DNA of 64,000 bases from the NCBI GenBank assembly GCA_028386065.3, contig JAKUCV010006610.1, positions 434,204 through 498,203 of the forward strand, written 5' to 3'. This stretch comes from Turnera subulata (lineage: Eukaryota; Streptophyta; Magnoliopsida; Malpighiales; Passifloraceae). Under the pieces are notes generated by a model. It searched no databases. It saw only the letters and a program-made list of their open reading frames with translations, and was not told where the DNA came from. The position numbers and the translations under genes are program-made. Of this stretch, positions 57,337-64,000 are shown in pieces. The stretch's first letter is position 1; each line of letters begins with the position of its first letter.

Positions 57337-59399
57337 TCACCAAGACAAGTGAAAATCTGGTGAGAAAAATGGTGATCTACCAATGCTTCTTGTTCTAAGT
57401 ATATTTTTCACCAGTATTCTCCACTTTTTCTCTTCCTTCTTGTTTTGCCTCCGTATCTTCTCCTTGAAATTCCTGAACAGAAAAGAATTCCCACAGGTTA
57501 GTGGAGGTTCTTCAAGAAAATGCATAAGCATAAAACTTACAGAATATATATTGACATTCTTGACAAGAAGATATGATTCATTGAGTTTCAAGGCACACAT
57601 ACCTGCACAAAGGAACTTTGCAAGCTTCTGAATCTGCACAGAGACGGGAGTGTAGTTCCAGTAGCTGCCACATCCTCTTGCATTGGATACAACCACCAGG
57701 AATTCTCAACTTGCAACCGGCAAAATGCCGGACGAGCAATTCAAGTCCCTTGCAGGCTGAATAACTGCAGGGAGCCTGATTTTCTTCAAAAACTTTGTCA
57801 TGTGGGCCAATAGTCCGGCAACCGTCTCTGCATATATGAACAAGGGCCTCCATTGCCTCGTATAAATGCAGGTAGATTTCTCTTTCTTTCCTTCTTCTTA
57901 TCCTATCCTTTTGCATCTGGATATAAATTTAACAGTACTCATGTTAATGGCTTTGAATCCTCATATTGCTATAGATGCAGTATCAAAAGGACAAGAGAAA
58001 GATAGGTAAGATTTTCTCACATTATCTGCATCAATCACAGATTCCAAAAGTTCTCTTTCCAGTGCTGGATGACTCTTCTTCATCACTTGCCAGCCTTCGG
58101 TAGTGGAAACTACCTGGAAGTTCTTGAGTATCATGCGGTGACAAATGAGGCTTAGCCGAGGAGCATCACAGAGTAATGCCAGCTGAAAGACGTCAACTAG
58201 ATTCTCTGTATTAAGGAAACCCCGCTCTATCTGCTCTACACATGTTCTCTTCAGTTCTGGGACTACAAAAACATGCGAGAGAACAAGCAGATGCAAGACA
58301 AATTCCTTCATTTCTTCTTCTTCATAACTGCAGGCAAAGCATGATGTCCAGTTAAGCACATTTGCATAACAGCAGAATCTTCTAATTGTTGCAAGCCTTG
58401 TTCAGAGGCAGGTGATGAATTTCTTGGTTAGCAAGGGTTGTACGCCTGGAGTTCCGAGATTGAGTAGAGTTCAATTCCCAGTGAAACAAAGCTAATCTTC
58501 ATTGGATAATCCAATGTTTACAGCTAAAAAAGGTGCATGTTTCTCTAGTTCTATAGAAAAAATGCTGAGGCACTCTAGACTATTTAGTAGAAGAAAGGTA
58601 GTATGTTTGGAGTTGGCAAACAAGAAACTTTACGTGTTCGGTTTCTCATAAAGAAAAGAAAAAAAATCAATGTACATACCATGAAGAGTATAGGAATCGA
58701 ATAAAAACTTGCAGAGCATCATGTGGAACTCCACGAATTGAGATTGATTGCTTTCGGCCCTTGCGTTTTGCTTGTTTTAGCATGCCTCTGATCACAGGAG
58801 AAGCCATGCCCTGATGAAAGAAACACTCTCATAATTAGTCTACTTTTCTCCCCTTCAAAACACAGCTCTTATCCAAAAGCAAGTCTGATTAACTGGTTTT
58901 ACTTCACTCCTGGCTCACGGGTTTTGACTCTTATGATCAACTTCAATCTAAATGCCTCACAAACGTTCCTCACATGCTAATCAGGTAAAAGCAGGACGTA
59001 TCAACCAGAGAGGGAGAAAACTGAGAAAAATCATCATATTTGCTTAAATTGGTATGAATTTCGTCTCAACATATAAATACTACTTAATCTCTGGTTACTA
59101 GCATGCAATAAAATATTCTAGAAGAGGTAAAGAAGGCTTACAAGAACACTAGCATGTGCATGGACCACGCCGCCATTATCAGTGGAAATGATGACATCTG
59201 CTTTGTAGCCAGAATCAAAGAGGCGCTCCCATAAGTCCCTTGTTGCTGTAGAGACCGCGCTATGGCCTTTTAATTTTCTTCCATTCATCACGAACCCCTT
59301 GTGATTGTAACCAGTTGTTGAAGGACCGGGCAATGGAGGTGGTACAGGAGTCGACGTTTTCTGGGGACATTCCTCACATATGTGATCCATTTCTCCCAT
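57337..59399 (-). CDS. BT4: BTB/POZ and TAZ domain protein, BT4-like
   Basis: Five coding exons: 59399-59142, 58810-58680, 58327-58021, 57916-57603 and 57472-57337, giving 381 aa. All junctions are GT-AG and in frame (ASVL-GMASP, YSSC-YEEEE, DADN-MQKD, PLCR-NFKEK). The BTB domain spans about 68-165 ([57 protein letters not shown]), followed by a BACK-like part. The TAZ zinc domain is at about 250-340, with Cys/His in [46 protein letters not shown] and CKVPLC. The basic C-terminus ([20 protein letters not shown]) fits the calmodulin-binding tail of BT proteins. These act as CUL3 adaptors and scaffolds that bind BET proteins and calmodulin. A splice-acceptor-like TTTTTGCAG at 59413 suggests a 5'-UTR intron. 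The neighbouring formin supports BT4. Confidence 0.92.
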
Positions 59400-61157
59400 C
59401 AAAATTCCACCCCTGCAAAAACACAGATATATTAAGGACCACGATCGCATTCCATATTATTTCAGGAAATGATCATTTGGGAAACTCTGTTTCTTAGATG
59501 ATCTGTAAGAGATGATAAAAAGAAATAGAAAATGAATCACTCTTTTCTCAATATGACAAATCCCAATATCATTAATTTGACCATTTGATGATATCGCAGT
59601 TTGAGGGATCAAAATCATGCAAATCCATGGAGATCACAACCACAATTTGGGATGATCATTCCCTCAAAATCAGCAACTCATCAGGACATTGCTTCATCAT
59701 TGCATTACTTTCAAAGCAATCAGACAAGACAGGAGGATCACAAGCAGAAAACATGTAAGAACCAACCCATCATGCACATACCTTTTGTTCCTTTTTTTTT
59801 TTTTTTTGGTTTTTCCTTAATCCTCTAAATCATAGAAATGAAATCGGCAAAAAGACTAATCAGAGAGAGCACTTCCATGAGTCAATCATATCATCCATCC
59901 TACAATGCAGCAGAGACACGAGAAGGGATTTCTCTTTTCTCAGCTCTCAAACTACACGAATTTGAGGCGAGGTTTTCAAAGAGATCTCTCCTCCTCTCTG
60001 TCTCCCTCTCTCTCTCTCTCAACAAAACGGGGACATAATTAACAGAATTTCACGTTACGGGTTCTAACAACTTTTTATAAGCAGCAAAACACCTCCTATG
60101 GAACGACAATTTTAGTGTATGTCTAAAAAATCTAAGTCCCACACGCGGTGTATGTATAATGTGAATGTACCTGTGCGCATCTGGCTGGTTGTTTTTCCTC
60201 TGTTTGGGTGGTGGTGATGTGTGTATGTGCAGGAGGTTCGTGACATAATAGAGAACGTGCTTTTATTTTGTGCCTTGGCCTCTCGCCGAATCCAAATCAC
60301 ATAGACGCTGAGTCACGGACACATAGGAATCGTGGATGTCGTTATCCATTAGCTACACGCGCTTGACCGCGCTTTTGGTTTTCGCGGCTTCTAACATCAT
60401 ACGTATCAACAACATTCAACGGTCACCATCCTTTGCCGCGCGATGGCCTTGGTTGGTTGTATTTTTGGTCGTCATGATTCTTATGCTTAATTATATAGAC
60501 CGTACTTATTTGGAAAAGACCATGATGAGATCTTCTTTTGTTTTTGTTTTTACAATCCAGCTATTCTATGTCTGGCTTCTTGTTGGTTTGTGATTTTTAA
60601 ATGTCCTGCTGCCCACTTGGCCAGTCATTTTCTTTTGGCGATGTAGTCATCAATCTAATAATAATAACTGGGAGGGAAGGTTCCGTGTGTTTGATAGCGA
60701 GATGGAGATGTTAGCTTAAATCAGTGTGATGGAGGCAATAAATGATCCTAGCTATTTGTAATCCAAAAATTGAGATAACCAATAGTAATTTATACAAGGC
60801 TAATTTCACTAAACAAACATAGACCCAAAATCTTAAAAAAGAATATAGGAGATGAAATCAAATTGGATATGATTTCCCTCTTAATTTACTTATGTATTGG
60901 ATATGATTTCCCTCTTAATTTACTTGAGTTTAATAAAGAGCAACGAAAGATAAGCAATAAATCAGTTATAGCCCCAAAAAGAAAAAACTTATTAAACATC
61001 TACGTTGATATATGATAAGATTAAACACTAGTTATTTTATGATTAATAGCTTGAAATGATTAGATTAAAAGAAGCAGTTTGCAATGTAATATTTTGAAAC
61101 TTATACATGCAGCTACAAATGTGATTAAGAATTTAAGATGGTAACGACAAAGCTACT
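59400..61157. other. BT4-like 5' UTR and promoter, then intergenic
   Basis: A (CT)n tract at 59985-60020 is a GA repeat in the BT4 sense and is typical of plant leaders, so transcription may start near 60050. The rest is AT-rich, including a duplicated tggatatgatttccctctta at 60860-60920. No other gene was seen. Confidence 0.5.
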
Positions 61158-63803
61158 TCAACCGCTCTCCAGTAAGATGCTGTCTCTTTCCATCTGCAAA
61201 CATGAAAAATGTATATATTAAGTCATTGCAAAAAATAATTACAGGGAAAAAAAGCATAAGAAAAGATTTCAATACTAAATATACCTGTGCTCCCTTGCGG
61301 TTCTGCTTCAAATACTGACTCCTCGTTTTTTCAGCTAGGTATCTATCCATCCTCTGTACAAAGAATGTCAAACCATTTTCAGGTAAGCTAGCGAAACAAA
61401 TAAAAGCACAATTGTTGCTGGTAAGTGGTAACAAAAAACAAAGTAATAAAAACAAATATTCCCTCGGAATGTCGGATACCAGGCAATGGTGCATGAGATT
61501 AGCTATGTATAAGTCTTAAGTTCTTAAGCTTTCATGCGTAAATTGTTTTAAACAAGTGAAAAATATATCTGTATCAAGAAGCATTTTCATATATACACAA
61601 TGAAAGAATCATCAATTATGCTAATAATCATCAAAATTACACCAACTTTACTCTCTCAAAAAAAAAAAAAAACTCCAACATTGCAAACTCAGTCTCTCTC
61701 AAATTAATTAAGCTTCCACAAGAATTTCAAGAGATGATAGAGGGCAAACCTTTCTAGTGCCTAGATTTTGGGCAGTTTGTTTGTATACTTCCCGGAATTC
61801 AAACAAGTCCCGACATAAATCGTTACCCTGCATGCACGAAATGTAAAAAATATGACCCCGGAATTTAATTATGAAGAAAAAATCATGTAATCATCAATTA
61901 TAATTAACAAATCAAGGCCTTCGACCACATTGATATTAACCAAAAATTGCATCTAGAGATGGACACCAACCTGCATGTGATTTTCAAAGCCACCATCTAG
62001 AACATTCTTCAAAAATTTCAACTGTCAGAAACAAAATTGCAAAGAAAGTAATTAGAGATGAATTCATAGTGAGAGGAGCAGAAAAAATCAGAAGAACAAT
62101 ATGACAAGACAACAAGAAATACCTGTATGTATGACGCCCATGAATCTGTGACAAGCCGTTCTTTACCTACCATAGTTGAGGTCCGAGGAGACTCACCATC
62201 CTGGTTATTATTGCAAAGCAAGGATTGGTTACACTGACTCATATAAGTGTTAAAAGTAAAGGTGGATGCATAGTAACCCGATACATACCACTAGGAAATT
62301 CTCAATATCACTAAACAATTTGATCAGCTGGTTAAGATTCTTCTTTTCTGCATGTGTGTCACCTCGTTCAATATCGGATAGCGTACTCATTTGATCCAAC
62401 ATTTTGCCCTTCAAGCCTTCTACAACATCATCAGGAAAATATCTTGAAGCTGCAATCTCAAACAATGCAGCTAATGCTTCACCAGAAGCCATGCGAATAG
62501 ATGGATCAGTCCTCTCGAGTAAGCTTGAAAATCCTGAAACTAGCCTGCACAATTTTAGTGAAGAAATTAAACTTTAAACTTCCAAGTAACTAAACATAAG
62601 AAGTATATATATGCAACTAATTAGATGAGGAGGCCACTCACTCTTTCCAATGATTGAAATCAAGAATTTCGCCTCCCATGGTGGTAAGGATAAATGACCA
62701 GGCAGATATTGCTGATGCTATGACATCCGGTGATAGCTTTTTCACTTGGACCTGCCAATCCAAACAATTATATGTCAAACATGTTTTATTCGCAAGATAT
62801 ATCGTTACCATGGTGGCCTGTTCAAATTGTTAGACCAAATAATAACTAGACAGTACGCGAACACCCAGCAGATAGAACAATTACTTACATTAGAACTTGG
62901 TTTATGGACAATTAACTGCCAAATTCTATCCATTACGGTCTTTGTATCCTCTGTATATTCTTCGCCAACAAATGCAATAATGGCTAGGGAGTCCAATACC
63001 TGGAAGTAATCGAAACAAAATTGAACATCGGTTTAAGTAGTAAAGCAGAATAATTAATAGAAATTTTAGGAATTCCTTGGAATTGACCATACATTCTTAA
63101 CCAAAGACGGAGGAGACCCAGGATCAAGAGCTTTTAGCATGGGTGTAAGTGAATCCTGTAACTCTCGGTTGTCGTCGCAATACCCAGCGGTCAAAGCCAG
63201 CAATCCTAAGACCACGAACATCAAAATATATATAGATATTATTAAGTTTGAGAAAGATAATTAACAAACAAAACATCTATATATGTATCTTGATGGGGAT
63301 GTTAAAGAACTTACCTATAGCTGACGAGGCTAACGATTTTTCTTGGGCAGATCCTCTCTTGAAGGAATTGAGGAAGAGAGAAAGCAAAGTCGAAAACCTG
63401 CAAGACAAGAAAGGCCAAGTAGTATAAGTTTTATATTCAACTAAGAAAGGAAGAAACTTCTTGCGCCAAGAAACAGAGAAGAATCATATGACGGTAGAAG
63501 CAGTATCCCTACCCGTCCTCAACATATCCATGCTGTACGTCGCCTGTCAAAGCTTGAATAATATTGGACAAGGCTTCTTCCCTCAGACTTCCCCTTCAAC
63601 AGAGAAAAACAGAAAGAAAAAACATCATAAAAAATTTGTTGAATGACAAAATATATATAAAAAAAACACATTATTTAGCGGCAATTTGAAACAGAGACGA
63701 CTGAAGTACACATAAAACGAAGTTAACCAATACCATCAAATTCAACCCAGAAAGAAACAGTAAAAAGAAAGAACATTAGATACCTTTTCTCATACAAGGA
63801 ATC
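61158..63803 (-). pseudogene. IFRD-family gene, 5' part cut off by an LTR insertion
   Basis: Twelve exon pieces join in frame on the minus strand: 63803-63784, 63593-63513, 63397-63315, 63205-63093, 62999-62889, 62751-62642, 62544-62289, 62200-62123, 62021-61971, 61827-61750, 61353-61285 and 61193-61158. They encode about 361 residues: DSLYEKRGSLREEALSNIIQ, SAIGLLALTAGYCDDNREL, LAIIAFVGEEYTEDT, ASGEALAALFEIAASRYFPD, SWASYIQLKFLKNVLDGGFE. This is the armadillo-like interferon-related developmental regulator domain plus its C-terminal domain. Plant members are poorly characterised; one is linked to salt tolerance. All visible junctions are GT-AG. At 63804 the coding exon meets the end of a copia LTR. 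The missing N-terminus lies beyond the window, or is lost. It is called a pseudogene only because of the insertion; if the LTR lies in an intron the gene may still work. Confidence 0.8.
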
Positions 63804-64000
63804 TGTTGGAATAGTGTTGCCCATTCCAATCCCACATCTTGGAGAAAGTGCTTGTGGGGAGTTTTGTTTTGCTATAAATAGAACTCCCCCTTGCCTTAGA
63901 AATCCATCCCAAAAACATTAGAGTACATTGTATCCTAACAATTGTACTAAATACTCTTCCTCTCCTATAAAAAGAGCAGTGCTCCGGAGACGTAGGCATA
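63804..64000 (+). mobile_element. Copia-type LTR, left end (continues past window)
   Basis: Starts TGTTGGAATAGTG, a typical copia LTR start. It has a TATA box in gctataaatagaa (63873-63879) and another at about 63966, then gctccggagacgtaggca, a phrase I associate with the R/U5 of plant copia LTRs. The flank before it is GAATC, the expected 5-bp target site. Whether it is a solo LTR or a whole element cannot be seen. Confidence 0.75.

Noticed and set aside
58390..58510. Possible SINE in the second-last BT4-like intron
   Set aside because: A B-box-like GAGTTCAATTCCC is visible, but no clear A box, tail or target duplication was found.
61153..61195. Alternative IFRD C-terminus reading DGKRQHLTGERLK
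   Set aside because: The previous exon ends in phase 0 (GCACAG|GTATAT), so the last exon reads MERDSILLESG and stops at 61158; the other frame would need a non-canonical junction.

Overview
The window is eudicot nuclear DNA. The visible genes have short exons and GT-AG introns, and plant-specific families are present (class I formin, BTB-TAZ protein, plant IFRD-type protein). A plant-type initiator tRNA-Met and several classes of plant transposon are also visible. The species cannot be read from the sequence. A formin of FH6 type and a BT4-type BTB-TAZ gene lie next to each other, which is also the order in Arabidopsis (At5g67470 and At5g67480, from memory).

Positions 1-13.9 kb are a nest of LTR elements. 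The oldest layer is a decayed Ty1/copia element on the minus strand (gag remnant near 880-1440, LTR start near 2723). Its LTR was split by a non-autonomous LTR element at 2877-13601 with TSD CACAA and 2.8-kb LTRs. One of those LTRs was later split by a solo LTR of the same family (4670-7378, TSD CAAAC). The internal region is only 2.4 kb. It has no gag-pol but carries two ORFs antisense to the element, each with its own TATA box; one contains a LINE-type endonuclease fragment. The LTRs hold an array of small hairpins whose arms covary.

Positions 13.9-21.5 kb are DNA transposons. There is a 713-bp hAT element with an 8-bp TSD and ten GGCCCA motifs. Next is a complete-looking 5.97-kb PIF/Harbinger element (15170-21134) that appears to sit inside another hAT-like repeat. 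The Harbinger encodes a DDE transposase, a Myb/SANT-like protein and an unusual third protein. That protein has an RNase H1 N-terminal (viroplasmin-like, RNA-DNA hybrid/dsRNA binding) domain followed by a C-terminal membrane anchor. A 103-bp segment is duplicated upstream of both classical genes.

Positions 21.5-36.9 kb hold two small, probably paralogous genes (22635-22847 and 35046-35324). Between them are a LINE fragment, a 5'-truncated SINE and a full-length copia element (28580-34011). An initiator tRNA-Met gene with an altered acceptor stem follows (36772-36843). Its 3' end pairs perfectly with the primer-binding sites of both LTR families in the window.

Positions 36.9-49.9 kb are mostly intergenic, plus a full-length L1-type LINE (40827-46957) with a perfect 16-bp TSD and a 4-nt ORF1/ORF2 overlap.

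Positions 49.9-64 kb are the host-gene block: FH6-like formin on plus, BT4-like gene on minus, and an IFRD-family gene on minus. A copia-type LTR that runs off the right edge cuts directly into or against an IFRD coding exon.
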